From the NCBI GenBank assembly GCA_002470125.1, contig DKNB01000085.1, positions 1 through 19,464 of the forward strand: a stretch of DNA of 19,464 nt. Direction: 5' to 3'. The position numbers and the translations under genes are program-made. The stretch comes from Gallionellales bacterium UBA7399 (GTDB lineage Bacteria; Pseudomonadota; Gammaproteobacteria; Burkholderiales; Gallionellaceae). The notes below the pieces were generated by a model, which was given only the letters and a program-made list of their open reading frames with translations, did not search any database and was not told where the DNA came from. Within the stretch, counting starts at the first letter, position 1. Each line of letters begins with the position of its first letter. Positions 9,947-17,811 of this stretch are shown here, piece after piece.

Positions 9947-10341
9947 TGCAAGCACTTGCGTAACCCTTCGGCAGTAAGAATCTGGGGCGAAAAGCTTCCC
10001 CTTAGTGCCAACAAGTTTTTGTCAACGCTCACCAGTGCGTCTACCTTGGCCTTGTGCGCAACCGCCAAGAACACCTGACTAAACATTCCATGTGACGGCA
10101 TCCAATTAGATATTGAGGCCGTCTCAGAGTACGGAAAAAAATCTTCGAGCAACAAATCCTGCTCGGCAACTGATAATTCGAATTTTGGATAACTCAGCGA
10201 CACAAACAAATCTTCTTTTGTTGCGTCACTAATCACCGGACGAATAGACTTGCTCTGCCAGGCCTTTCTCAGCCACGCCAAATTTCCATCAGCAAATAAC
10301 AGCGCGGAGAGTATTAAATTCGTATCAAGAACAACACGCAT
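9940..10341 (-). CDS. PIN-domain protein, toxin-like (TIGR00305/COG1569 type), catalytically degenerate
   Basis: This 133-aa protein starts MRVVLDTNLILSALL, the hallmark opening of the PIN ribonuclease family of VapC-like toxins, with the first acidic residue at Asp6. A second acidic site is Glu43/Asp44, before SYPKF, and a last one is Asp107 (LVSVDKNLLAL). Relatives usually carry an Asp-rich stretch (such as DPDDxxFL) before the final block. Here that place reads SHGMFSQVFL (residues 83-92) and has no acidic residue, so nuclease activity is doubtful. The ATG at 10341 is 1 nt after the upstream gene's stop, with GGGA as ribosome site; a start at 10377 would overlap that gene by 35 nt and has weaker support. 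The tight pairing suggests a toxin-antitoxin module, possibly one whose toxin has decayed. Confidence 0.8.
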   Translation of the reverse strand: MRVVLDTNLILSALLFADGNLAWLRKAWQSKSIRPVISDATKEDLFVSLSYPKFELSVAEQDLLLEDFFPYSETASISNWMPSHGMFSQVFLAVAHKAKVDALVSVDKNLLALRGSFSPQILTAEGLRKCLQG

Positions 10342-10342
10342 A

Positions 10343-10555
10343 CTATTCCCGGGGCAATCGCGCCCAAACGACGGCACCTGTCACATCATCCTCTAATATT
10401 TTCAATATATTCAATTTGTTGCGTACAGCACAAACATCCTCGGCTGGGGCCATAGCAGCAATCTCTCGAATTTCAGCGGACTTAACCGCCCCGGATTGCG
10501 AAGCGACCCCGACCAATGCTGCGGACTCATTATTTAGGACTATCTTGGCGTGCAC
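10343..10555 (-). CDS. Small protein upstream of PIN gene, putative antitoxin
   Basis: A 70-aa protein with no domain I can name. It starts with GTG (MHAKIVLNNESAALVG), has TGAGGT about 9 nt upstream and ends 1 nt before the PIN-domain ATG. Size, order and spacing are those of an antitoxin preceding a VapC-like toxin; function is inferred from that context only. The first half is Ala/Ser/Val-rich. The middle reads IREIAAMAPAEDVCAVRNKLNILKILEDD and looks helical. The ending VVWARLPRE is basic and aromatic, perhaps the toxin-contacting tail. I see no clear ribbon-helix-helix or AbrB signature. Confidence 0.65.
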   Translation of the reverse strand: MHAKIVLNNESAALVGVASQSGAVKSAEIREIAAMAPAEDVCAVRNKLNILKILEDDVTGAVVWARLPRE

Positions 10556-10592
10556 AGTTTAATGACCTCAGCATGCAAGTAAGCAAGTGCGA

Positions 10593-10621
10593 ATTGTATC
10601 TGATGGAGCAGTCTCACGCAA
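10593..10621 (-). promoter_or_regulatory. Putative sigma-70 promoter of the antitoxin/PIN operon
   Basis: On the minus strand TTGCGT (10621-10616) is followed after exactly 17 bp by TACAAT (10598-10593). This is 5 of 6 at -10 and a weak 3 of 6 at -35. It would start RNA near 10586, about 30 nt before the GTG start. Confidence 0.45.
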
Positions 10622-10647
10622 GATTAAGTCATTGTCGAACAAGGGGT

Positions 10648-10712
10648 GGGCAACTCACTTTGTGACAATCCGAGATTAAACAGATTATTGTTTTTCTTTT
10701 GTTGAGTTGCCC
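10648..10712. repeat. Long-range perfect 10-bp inverted repeat in the tkt upstream region
   Basis: GGGCAACTCA (10648-10657) and TGAGTTGCCC (10703-10712) are exact reverse complements separated by 45 bp. The centres are 55 bp apart, about five helical turns. The right arm covers the -35 of the tkt promoter candidate. This could be a two-site operator that allows DNA looping. Confidence 0.65.
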
Positions 10713-10735
10713 TAAATAGGGCAGTACGGCATAAT
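10707..10735 (+). promoter_or_regulatory. Putative sigma-70 promoter of tkt
   Basis: TTGCCC (10707-10712) and CATAAT (10730-10735) are separated by exactly 17 bp, with 4 of 6 and 5 of 6 matches to consensus. RNA would start near 10742, giving a leader of about 58 nt. The -35 hexamer and spacer are overlapped by two inverted repeats, as expected for a regulated promoter. Confidence 0.5.
10709..10722. promoter_or_regulatory. Palindromic operator candidate inside the tkt promoter spacer
   Basis: GCCCTAAATAGGGC is a 14-bp inverted repeat (6-bp arms, 2-bp centre) lying between, and touching, the -35 and -10 elements of the tkt promoter candidate. A dimeric repressor could bind here. It shares bases GCCC with the right arm of the longer inverted repeat, so the two structures or sites exclude each other. 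Confidence 0.5.
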
Positions 10736-10799
10736 TGCATACTTTACTAGAGCAACAATTTATTCATTACCTTAGAGACATTCGGGAGGCTAGCGAACG

Positions 10800-12818
10800 A
10801 TGGCTGCGGCAAGCAATACACAACCCCCAAAATTTAACGATATAACCGGAGCAATCCGCGCCTTAGCAATGGATGCGGTTCAAAAAGCTAACTCTGGGCA
10901 TCCTGGCGCTCCTATGGGTATGGCAGAAATTGCCGAGGCGCTGTGGATTCATCACCTGCGGCACAATCCAACAAACCCAAAGTGGGCCGACCGCGATCGC
11001 TTCGTGTTATCTAATGGCCATGGCTCAATGTTAATTTATGCCTTGCTACACCTAACTGGCTACGATTTATCCATTGATGAAATTAAAAACTTCCGTCAGC
11101 TACACTCCAAAACTCCTGGCCATCCAGAATATGGCTACACCGCTGGCGTAGAAACCACCACAGGTCCATTGGGTCAGGGCATTACCAATGCGGTGGGCTT
11201 TGCTCTGGCAGAAAAAATGCTGGCAAATGAATTTAATCGCCCAAATTACGAAATCGTAGATCATTACACATACGCCTTCCTTGGCGACGGTTGCATGATG
11301 GAGGGGATTTCACATGAGTCTTGTGCGCTGGCCGGCACCTGGGGCCTGGGTAAACTAATCGCCTTTTGGGATGACAACGGGATCTCTATTGATGGTCATG
11401 TTGAAGCTTGGTTTACGGATGATACTGCAAAGCGTTTCGAATCTTATGGCTGGCATGTAATCCCCAATGTAGCGGGGCACGACCTTGACGCGCTCAATGG
11501 CGCCATAAATGCCGCCAAAAAAATTACTGATAAGCCCACATTAATCTGTTGCAAAACAATTATCGGCGCAGGATCTCCAAACAAAGCTGGAACGCATGAC
11601 GTACATGGTGCGGCGCTGGGTGATGCGGAAGTTTCTGCTGCGCGAGAATACATTGGCTGGGATCATCCGCCATTCGAAATTCCGGCTCACGTTTATCAAG
11701 CGTGGGATGGGCGTAGCAAGGGTGCCGCTCTGGAACAACTATGGAACACAAAGTTTGCAGAATACCGCAAGGCCTTCCCACATGATGCAGCCGAGTTTGA
11801 GCGACGGATGAGCGGTAACCTGCCGGAAAACTGGGCAAAACATGCGGCGGATATTGTCGCTCAAGCGAACAAACAAGCAGAAACAATTGCCTCGCGCAAA
11901 GCCTCACAAAATGTGATCAACGGCCTGGCGCAAGTGCTACCAGAATTCTTGGGGGGTTCCGCAGACCTGACTGGGTCAAACTTAACCAACTGGACGGGAG
12001 CCAAGCACGTTCACGGAAAAGCTCCGGGAAATTACATCAGCTACGGGGTGCGCGAGTTTGGTATGTCAGCCATCATGAACGGGGTTGCCCTGCATGGTGG
12101 TCTGCTACCATTTGGCGGAACATTCTTAATGTTCTCAGAGTATGCACGCAATGCACTACGTATGGCCGCACTAATGAAGCAGCGTGTAATTTTCGTATAT
12201 ACACATGACTCTATCGGCTTGGGCGAAGATGGTCCAACCCATCAACCAGTAGAGCAAACCAGCACACTACGCTACATCCCAAACATGGATGTATGGCGTC
12301 CCTGTGACACAGTGGAGTCTGCCGTGGCGTGGATTGCAGCAGTTGAGCGCAGGGCCGGTCCGAGCAGTCTCATATTTAGCCGTCAAAACTTGACATTTCA
12401 AAGTCGCAACGAGAGCGCAATTGCCAACATTTGTAAGGGCGGCTACGTGTTATCGGACGCCTCAAACGGGAAGCCACAAGCCATAATTATCGCAACCGGG
12501 TCCGAGGTGGGCCTAGCCATGGCTGCACAGAAATGCCTGGCCGAGAACCACAACATTAATGTACGCGTAGTTTCTATGCCATCAACCAATGTTTTTGATC
12601 GCCAGGATCTGGCCTACAAAGACAGTGTGCTGCTCAAGGGTAGCAAACGTGTGGCCGTTGAAGCGGGTATAACAGATTTTTGGTATAAGTATGTGGGGCT
12701 AGATGGCGCAGTGGTTGGCATGAATAGCTTCGGTGAATCCGCTCCAGCGGGCGAACTATTCAAGCACTTCGGCATTACCACCGAAAATGTAGTGAATAGC
12801 GTCAAAGCGTTGCTCTAA
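10800..12818 (+). CDS. tkt: Transketolase
   Basis: Transketolase moves two-carbon units between sugar phosphates, using thiamine diphosphate, in the pentose-phosphate or Calvin pathway. The 672-aa length is normal. The pyrophosphate domain shows NSGHPGAPMGMAEIAEALW, SNGHGSMLIYALLHLTGY, GPLGQGITNAVG, the ThDP/metal motif GDGCMMEGISHE...WDDNGISIDG and THDVHG. The pyrimidine domain shows GGSADLTGSN, the catalytic glutamate region GVREFGMSAIMNG and THDSIGLGEDGPTHQPVEQ. The C-terminal domain begins near GKPQAIIIATGSEV. The ATG has GGGAGG 10 nt upstream. It opens a same-strand cluster with gap, pgk, pyk and fba, but an intrinsic terminator follows it directly. A complex control region lies upstream. 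Confidence 0.97.
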   Translation: MAAASNTQPPKFNDITGAIRALAMDAVQKANSGHPGAPMGMAEIAEALWIHHLRHNPTNPKWADRDRFVLSNGHGSMLIYALLHLTGYDLSIDEIKNFRQLHSKTPGHPEYGYTAGVETTTGPLGQGITNAVGFALAEKMLANEFNRPNYEIVDHYTYAFLGDGCMMEGISHESCALAGTWGLGKLIAFWDDNGISIDGHVEAWFTDDTAKRFESYGWHVIPNVAGHDLDALNGAINAAKKITDKPTLICCKTIIGAGSPNKAGTHDVHGAALGDAEVSAAREYIGWDHPPFEIPAHVYQAWDGRSKGAALEQLWNTKFAEYRKAFPHDAAEFERRMSGNLPENWAKHAADIVAQANKQAETIASRKASQNVINGLAQVLPEFLGGSADLTGSNLTNWTGAKHVHGKAPGNYISYGVREFGMSAIMNGVALHGGLLPFGGTFLMFSEYARNALRMAALMKQRVIFVYTHDSIGLGEDGPTHQPVEQTSTLRYIPNMDVWRPCDTVESAVAWIAAVERRAGPSSLIFSRQNLTFQSRNESAIANICKGGYVLSDASNGKPQAIIIATGSEVGLAMAAQKCLAENHNINVRVVSMPSTNVFDRQDLAYKDSVLLKGSKRVAVEAGITDFWYKYVGLDGAVVGMNSFGESAPAGELFKHFGITTENVVNSVKALL

Positions 12819-12828
12819 AGCTTGGGCG

Positions 12829-12852
12829 CCGATCTAAGATCGGGTGTTTTTT
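12829..12852 (+). terminator. Intrinsic terminator after tkt
   Basis: CCGATC and GATCGG form a perfect 6-bp stem around TAA, followed by GTG and six T residues, 10 bp after the tkt stop. This is the clearest terminator in the window. It implies that gap has its own promoter or depends on partial readthrough; no strong promoter is obvious in the following 80 bp. Confidence 0.8.
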
Positions 12853-12932
12853 CACAACACGCACCACCTTACTTTAGGATCAGCGCCGAATAAATAGTAG
12901 CAATTATAACCACATAACCAAGGGAGTGAAGC

Positions 12933-13931
12933 ATGGCAATAAAGGTTGGCATTAATGGGTTTGGCCGAATTGGTCGCATGGTGTTCCGCGCGGCAATACA
13001 AAACTTCAAAGACATTGAGATAGTTGGCATCAATGACTTGCTTGAACCAGATTACTTGGCTTACATGCTAAGTTACGACTCTGTGCATGGTCGATTCAAT
13101 GGCAGCGTTTCTATTGAAGGGAGCACCTTGGTCGTCAACGGCAAAAAAATCCGCCTGACTGCCATTAAGGATCCCGCTGAACTGAAGTGGGGCGAGGTTG
13201 GTGCAACAATAGTTATTGAATCAACCGGACTCTTTCTCACCAAAGAAACCTGTGAAAAACATATCGCCGCTGGCGCTATGAAAGTCATTATGTCCGCACC
13301 GTCTAAAGATGACACCCCCATGTTCGTGTATGGCGTAAATGACAAAACCTACGCCAACCAAACCATCATCTCCAACGCTTCGTGTACTACAAATTGCCTG
13401 GCTCCAGTTGCCAAAGTGTTAAATGACACATGGGGTATCAAGCGTGGGCTAATGACCACCATACATGCTGCTACTGCCACCCAAAAAACCGTAGACAGCC
13501 CATCAAACAAAGACTGGCGTGGTGGTCGAGGCATTCTTGAGAACATCATTCCGTCCTCAACTGGTGCTGCCAAAGCCGTTGGTGTGGTCATCCCTGAGTT
13601 AAATAAAAAGCTCACCGGTATGGCGTTCCGTGTGCCCACCTCCGATGTATCTGTAGTCGACCTCACCGTGGAATTAAACAAAGCTGCAACATACAAAGAT
13701 ATCTGCGCCGCCATGCAGGCAGCCTCCCAAGGCTCAATGAAGGGCATACTTGGCTATACCGATGAGAAGGTGGTGTCTACTGACTTTCGAGGCGAAAGCT
13801 GCACCTCTGTTTTCGATGCAGAGGCCGGAATGTCCTTGGATGAAACCTTCGTTAAGGTGGTTTCTTGGTACGACAACGAATGGGGTTACTCAAGCAAAGT
13901 TCTCGAGATGGTTCGCGTCATAGCAAAATAA
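12933..13931 (+). CDS. gap: Glyceraldehyde-3-phosphate dehydrogenase, type I
   Basis: GAPDH interconverts glyceraldehyde-3-phosphate and 1,3-bisphosphoglycerate with NAD(P) and phosphate. The 332-aa protein has the Rossmann motif INGFGRIGRMVFRA at the N-terminus, Asp35 (GINDLL) at the position that favours NAD over NADP, and catalytic Cys151 in SNASCTTNCLAP. The sugar-phosphate loop is HAATATQKTVDSPS and the C-terminal WYDNEWGYSSKVLEM is typical. GGGAG lies 6 nt before the ATG. It is followed by pgk, the next enzyme in the pathway. The NAD-type aspartate fits glycolytic use, although a Calvin or gluconeogenic direction cannot be excluded. No defect is visible. Confidence 0.97.
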   Translation: MAIKVGINGFGRIGRMVFRAAIQNFKDIEIVGINDLLEPDYLAYMLSYDSVHGRFNGSVSIEGSTLVVNGKKIRLTAIKDPAELKWGEVGATIVIESTGLFLTKETCEKHIAAGAMKVIMSAPSKDDTPMFVYGVNDKTYANQTIISNASCTTNCLAPVAKVLNDTWGIKRGLMTTIHAATATQKTVDSPSNKDWRGGRGILENIIPSSTGAAKAVGVVIPELNKKLTGMAFRVPTSDVSVVDLTVELNKAATYKDICAAMQAASQGSMKGILGYTDEKVVSTDFRGESCTSVFDAEAGMSLDETFVKVVSWYDNEWGYSSKVLEMVRVIAK

Positions 13932-13939
13932 ACTCATCC

Positions 13940-13967
13940 ATCAAGGTAGGCCTTGGCTCACCTTGAT
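13940..13967 (+). other. Intercistronic hairpin between gap and pgk
   Basis: ATCAAGGT (13940-13947) and ACCTTGAT (13960-13967) form an 8-bp stem with a 12-nt loop, 9 nt after the gap stop. The downstream bases ACCCTCT are not T-rich, so it is not a typical terminator. It may stabilise the 3' end of gap mRNA or mark a processing site. Confidence 0.45.
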
Positions 13968-14009
13968 ACCCTCTATGCGCCTCACCTCGAATACTTGATT
14001 GGAGAAAAA

Positions 14010-15194
14010 TTGTCTATAATAAAAATGGTTGATTTGAGCCTGCGAAATAAACGCGTCCTGATTCGTGAAGATTTGAATGTTCCCCAGGGCGAGGATGGCA
14101 GCATCACAGATGACACTCGCATTCGAGCAAGCGTGCCCACCATTCAGCATGCCCTGAAAGCGGGTGCAAAAGTAATGCTAATGTCTCATCTCGGACGCCC
14201 AGAGGAGGGCACATACTCTGAAACAGACTCATTAAAGCCAGTAGCCAAGTGCTTGTCTGCCCTGCTAGGCACAGAAGTTCGAGTAATCAAAGACTGGCTG
14301 GACGGCAACTTCACCCTCAACGAGGGTGAAGTTGTTTTGTTTGAAAATGTACGATTCAATAAGGGTGAGGGAAAAAATGATGAGGGGCTGTCTAAAAAAA
14401 TAGCCAAGCTGTGCGATATCTACGTGATGGATGCGTTTGGTACCGCACATCGTGCACAGGCCTCCACCCATGGCGTGGCAAAATATGCACCAGCAGCCTG
14501 TGCGGGGCCACTTTTAGCGGCAGAACTGGATGCCTTGGGCAAGGCATTAGAAAGCCCAGCCCACCCACTGGTTGCCATCGTCGGCGGATCTAAAGTTTCA
14601 ACAAAATTAACTGTACTGGAGTCGCTATCTCACATTGTTGATCAACTGATCGTCGGTGGCGGTATCGCCAACACCTTCATCAAAGCGGCTGGCCACAATG
14701 TAGGAAAGTCACTATATGAGCCGAATCTTGTGGCCGAAGCCAAGCGCTTAATGGAGGCTGCCAAGGCCAAGGGTGGCTCGATTCCCATTCCAACCGATGT
14801 CGTCGTAGGGCAAAGGTTCGACGCCAATGAGCCTGCCGTAATTAAAAAAGTTGCCGACATCGCCGATGACGACATGATTTTTGATATTGGCCCAGAGACC
14901 GCTCGGGCCTATGCAGATCATCTTAAAAAAGCCGCAACCATCTTGTGGAATGGCCCAGTGGGTGTGTTCGAATTTGAGCAATTTGGTGCCGGCACCAAAA
15001 CACTGGGGGCAGCAATTGCGGACAGCACCGCATTTTCCATCGCTGGTGGTGGCGATACCCTGGCAGCCATAGCCAAATATAAAATCGGCGATCGTGTAAG
15101 CTACATTTCTACAGGTGGCGGAGCATTTTTGGAATTTCTCGAAGGAAAAAAATTACCAGCGGTAGAGATTTTAGAGCAGCGCGCTGCAAAATAA
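14010..15194 (+). CDS. pgk: Phosphoglycerate kinase
   Basis: Pgk transfers phosphate between 1,3-bisphosphoglycerate and ADP. I place the start at TTG 14010, giving a 394-aa protein beginning MSIIKMVDLSLRNKRV. This closely resembles the E. coli Pgk N-terminus (MSVIKMTDL, from memory), and GGAG sits 5 nt upstream. An ATG at 14025 lies 20 nt from that site, and an earlier in-frame start at 13953 would fall inside the intercistronic hairpin. Substrate motifs include REDLNVPQ and SHLGRPEEG. The hinge and nucleotide domain show GGSKVSTKL, GGGIANTF, WNGPVGVFEFEQF and the C-terminal GGGDTLAA loop. It lies between gap and pyk, as expected for a glycolytic operon. Confidence 0.96.
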   Translation: MSIIKMVDLSLRNKRVLIREDLNVPQGEDGSITDDTRIRASVPTIQHALKAGAKVMLMSHLGRPEEGTYSETDSLKPVAKCLSALLGTEVRVIKDWLDGNFTLNEGEVVLFENVRFNKGEGKNDEGLSKKIAKLCDIYVMDAFGTAHRAQASTHGVAKYAPAACAGPLLAAELDALGKALESPAHPLVAIVGGSKVSTKLTVLESLSHIVDQLIVGGGIANTFIKAAGHNVGKSLYEPNLVAEAKRLMEAAKAKGGSIPIPTDVVVGQRFDANEPAVIKKVADIADDDMIFDIGPETARAYADHLKKAATILWNGPVGVFEFEQFGAGTKTLGAAIADSTAFSIAGGGDTLAAIAKYKIGDRVSYISTGGGAFLEFLEGKKLPAVEILEQRAAK

Positions 15195-15211
15195 ACAAGG
15201 CGAAAATATTG

Positions 15212-16648
15212 ATGTTACGTAGAACTAAGATTGTTGCCACCCTCGGGCCCGCCTCCAGCGACCAAAAGGTTTTGGAGAAAATGATACGCGCTGGTGTGGA
15301 TGTGGTGCGCATGAATTTCTCTCATGGGACAGCCCAAGATCACGTAGCGCGGGTTGAGAAGGTGCGCGCTGCTGCGGCAGCGTGCGGTCGCATTGTCGGT
15401 ATTCTTGCCGACCTTCAGGGGCCTAAAATTCGAGTAGGAAAGTTCGAAAATGACAAAATAATCCTTAAAAAGGGTGACACCTTTATTCTAGATGCTGGGT
15501 GGACTGGCCTTGGAAACCAAGAACGCGTTAGCCTAGACTACAAAGAGCTGCCCAATGATGTCAGCAAGGGCTCGGTACTGCTACTCAATGATGGCATGCT
15601 GGAGTTCGGTGTAACTGAGGTTAGCGGAGCACAAATTATATGCAAGGTGGTGCGTGGTGGCGTACTCTCAAACAACAAGGGCATTAATCGAAAGGGCGGC
15701 GGCTTAACCGCCCCCGCACTTACCGACAAAGACAAAGAAGATATAAAGACTGCCGCCCTAATCAAGGCGGACTACCTAGCCATTTCTTTTCCACGTTCCG
15801 CTGACGACATGAGGTTGGCGCGTAAATTAATGCAAGCGGCAGGTGGGAAAAGTCTGCTTATGGCAAAAATTGAGCGTGCCGAAGCCATCGCCGTCCTAGA
15901 CGAAATAATTGACGCGTCCGATGCCATTATGGTGGCACGGGGCGATCTTTCAGTTGAGGTTGGGGACGCCGCCGTTCCCGGTTTACAGAAACGCATGATT
16001 CGTATGGCACGCGCCAAAAACAAATTGGTTATAACTGCCACACAAATGATGGAATCAATGATCACCAACCCAATCCCCACACGGGCAGAGGTGTCTGATG
16101 TAGCAAATGCAGTACTAGATGGCACTGACGCAGTAATGCTGTCTGCAGAAACAGCCGTGGGAGACTATCCTGTCGAAACCATTCAATCTATGGTGCGCAT
16201 CTGCATTAACGCAGAAAGCGAGATAGAGGATATCTCCACTGGTTATGATCCGTCCCAAGTACAATTCACGCGAATTGATCAATCTATTGCTATGTCTGCA
16301 CTCTATGCGGCCTCTCACTTCACAGTTAAGGCAATTGTAGCGCTGACTCAGTCTGGCTCAACTGCGTTATGGATGTCACGCATGAATGCAAGGGTGCCAA
16401 TTTTTGCACTAACACCTACAGAGTCAACCTTAAGCAAGGTAACACTTTTTAGCGGGGTGCACCCCATAGCATTTAATTTAACCTCCGAGCTTCCCTCAAT
16501 AGAGTTGCATGCAGCCGAAGATGAGCTGGTACGTTTAGGCTTAATCAAGGAGGGGGATATGATTGTCATGACCATAGGAGAGGCCGTCAAGGCCGGCTAC
16601 ACAAATACCATGAAAATAGTACGAGTGGGCGATCACCGCAAGGGCTGA
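15212..16648 (+). CDS. pyk: Pyruvate kinase
   Basis: Pyruvate kinase converts phosphoenolpyruvate and ADP to pyruvate and ATP. The 478-aa length fits proteobacterial enzymes. The N-terminus MLRRTKIVATLGPAS starts the TIM barrel; RMNFSHG and ADLQGPKIRVG follow, then the B domain. The catalytic lysine lies in LLMAKIERAEA, the metal and substrate residues in MVARGDLSVEVG, and the signature ATQMMESMITNPIPTRAEVSDVANAVLDG is intact. The C-terminal regulatory domain is present. ATG at 15212 is chosen; a TTG one codon upstream is nearly equivalent, both served by AAGGCGA. It follows pgk by 17 bp, with no hairpin between, so the two are probably co-transcribed. Confidence 0.96.
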   Translation: MLRRTKIVATLGPASSDQKVLEKMIRAGVDVVRMNFSHGTAQDHVARVEKVRAAAAACGRIVGILADLQGPKIRVGKFENDKIILKKGDTFILDAGWTGLGNQERVSLDYKELPNDVSKGSVLLLNDGMLEFGVTEVSGAQIICKVVRGGVLSNNKGINRKGGGLTAPALTDKDKEDIKTAALIKADYLAISFPRSADDMRLARKLMQAAGGKSLLMAKIERAEAIAVLDEIIDASDAIMVARGDLSVEVGDAAVPGLQKRMIRMARAKNKLVITATQMMESMITNPIPTRAEVSDVANAVLDGTDAVMLSAETAVGDYPVETIQSMVRICINAESEIEDISTGYDPSQVQFTRIDQSIAMSALYAASHFTVKAIVALTQSGSTALWMSRMNARVPIFALTPTESTLSKVTLFSGVHPIAFNLTSELPSIELHAAEDELVRLGLIKEGDMIVMTIGEAVKAGYTNTMKIVRVGDHRKG

Positions 16649-16666
16649 AAAGTTGCAGTACAATGG

Positions 16667-16691
16667 GGCTTACTCGTACATCGCGTAAGCC
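16667..16691 (+). terminator. Candidate attenuator or terminator hairpin between pyk and fba
   Basis: GGCTTAC (16667-16673) and GTAAGCC (16685-16691) form a perfect 7-bp stem with an 11-nt loop that holds two more possible C-G pairs. The tail AGATCTTTAGATTTTG is T-rich but broken, so termination is probably partial. Confidence 0.45.
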
Positions 16692-16740
16692 AGATCTTTA
16701 GATTTTGTTGAGCACCCTTAAAATTTATTAGGAGAAAGAA

Positions 16741-17805
16741 ATGGCCCTCGTTTCATTACGTCAGCTGCTAGATCATGCAGCCGAAAACGGATACGGACTA
16801 CCCGCATTCAATGTTAATAACCTAGAGCAAGTCAGAGCCATCATGGAGGCAGCGGACGAAACAAACAGTCCGGTAATTATGCAGGGCTCAGCCGGTGCTC
16901 GCAAATACGCAGGCGAGGCATTTTTGCGTCACTTAATTTTGGCCGCAGTAGAGGCCTACCCGCACATACCCGTTGTAATGCACCAAGACCATGGAGCGTC
17001 TCCGGCTGTATGCATCAACGCCATTCGCTCTGGCTTTTCCAGCGTAATGATGGATGGCTCTTTAAAAGAGGACGCAAAAACTCCATCCTCATATGAATAC
17101 AACGTTGCAACAACAAGCAAGGTTGTTGACATCTCCCACGCAGTGGGGGTGTCCGTTGAAGGTGAGCTTGGCTGCCTGGGCTCACTTGAGACCGGTATGG
17201 GCGAACAAGAGGATGGGCAGGGCGCGGAAGGCAAGCTAGATCACTCACAGCTGCTAACCGATCCCGAGGAAGCGGCCGACTTTGTCCGAAAAACGGGGGT
17301 AGATGCACTGGCAATAGCCATTGGCACTTCGCATGGTGCATACAAATTTACTCGCCCACCCACAGGTGACATCTTGGATATCAAGCGTATCAAAGCAATC
17401 CATGCGCGCATCCCCAATACCCACCTAGTGATGCACGGGTCCTCCTCGGTACCACAAGAATGGCTAAAGATCATTGACCAATTTGGTGGTGACATGGGAG
17501 AAACCTATGGCGTACCCGTTTCAGAGATAGTCGAAGGCATCAAGCATGGTGTACGAAAAGTTAATATTGATACAGACCTGCGCATGGCATCTACTGGTGC
17601 AGTACGTCGTCACCTGGCACAGAATCCAAAAGACTTTGATCCACGCAAATTTCTAGCCACAGCAACCTTGGCCATGAAGGATATTTGTAAAGCTCGCTAT
17701 GAAGCCTTTGGCTCTGCTGGTCAAGCCTCTAAGATTAAACCAATCTCACTCGACGCTATGGCTATCAGATACACCAAGGGTGAGCTAAAGGCCATCGTTA
17801 AGTAA
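16741..17805 (+). CDS. fba: Fructose-bisphosphate aldolase class II, Calvin cycle subtype
   Basis: This zinc aldolase interconverts fructose-1,6-bisphosphate with dihydroxyacetone phosphate and glyceraldehyde-3-phosphate; the subtype also makes sedoheptulose-1,7-bisphosphate. The 354-aa sequence has the look of the TIGR01521 (CbbA-like) subgroup. Asp83 and zinc ligand His84 lie in MHQDHGAS, followed by VSVEGELGCLGSLETG. Two further histidines are in GTSHGAYKF and VMHGSSSVP, and NIDTDLRMA binds phosphate. AGGAG lies 6 nt before the ATG. Although called Calvin-type, the subgroup is also used by methylotrophs and heterotrophs, and no RuBisCO or phosphoribulokinase gene is in the window, so carbon fixation is not shown. 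Confidence 0.95.
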   Translation: MALVSLRQLLDHAAENGYGLPAFNVNNLEQVRAIMEAADETNSPVIMQGSAGARKYAGEAFLRHLILAAVEAYPHIPVVMHQDHGASPAVCINAIRSGFSSVMMDGSLKEDAKTPSSYEYNVATTSKVVDISHAVGVSVEGELGCLGSLETGMGEQEDGQGAEGKLDHSQLLTDPEEAADFVRKTGVDALAIAIGTSHGAYKFTRPPTGDILDIKRIKAIHARIPNTHLVMHGSSSVPQEWLKIIDQFGGDMGETYGVPVSEIVEGIKHGVRKVNIDTDLRMASTGAVRRHLAQNPKDFDPRKFLATATLAMKDICKARYEAFGSAGQASKIKPISLDAMAIRYTKGELKAIVK

Positions 17806-17811
17806 TCAACA

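Noticed and set aside
13349..13747. 132-codon minus-strand frame
   Set aside because: Antisense shadow of gap; no start signal and no family resemblance.
14015..14020. TATAAT hexamer directly before pgk
   Set aside because: It falls inside the translated start region of pgk (after TTG 14010) and the hexamer 17 bp upstream (TACTTG) is a poor -35, so it is probably chance.
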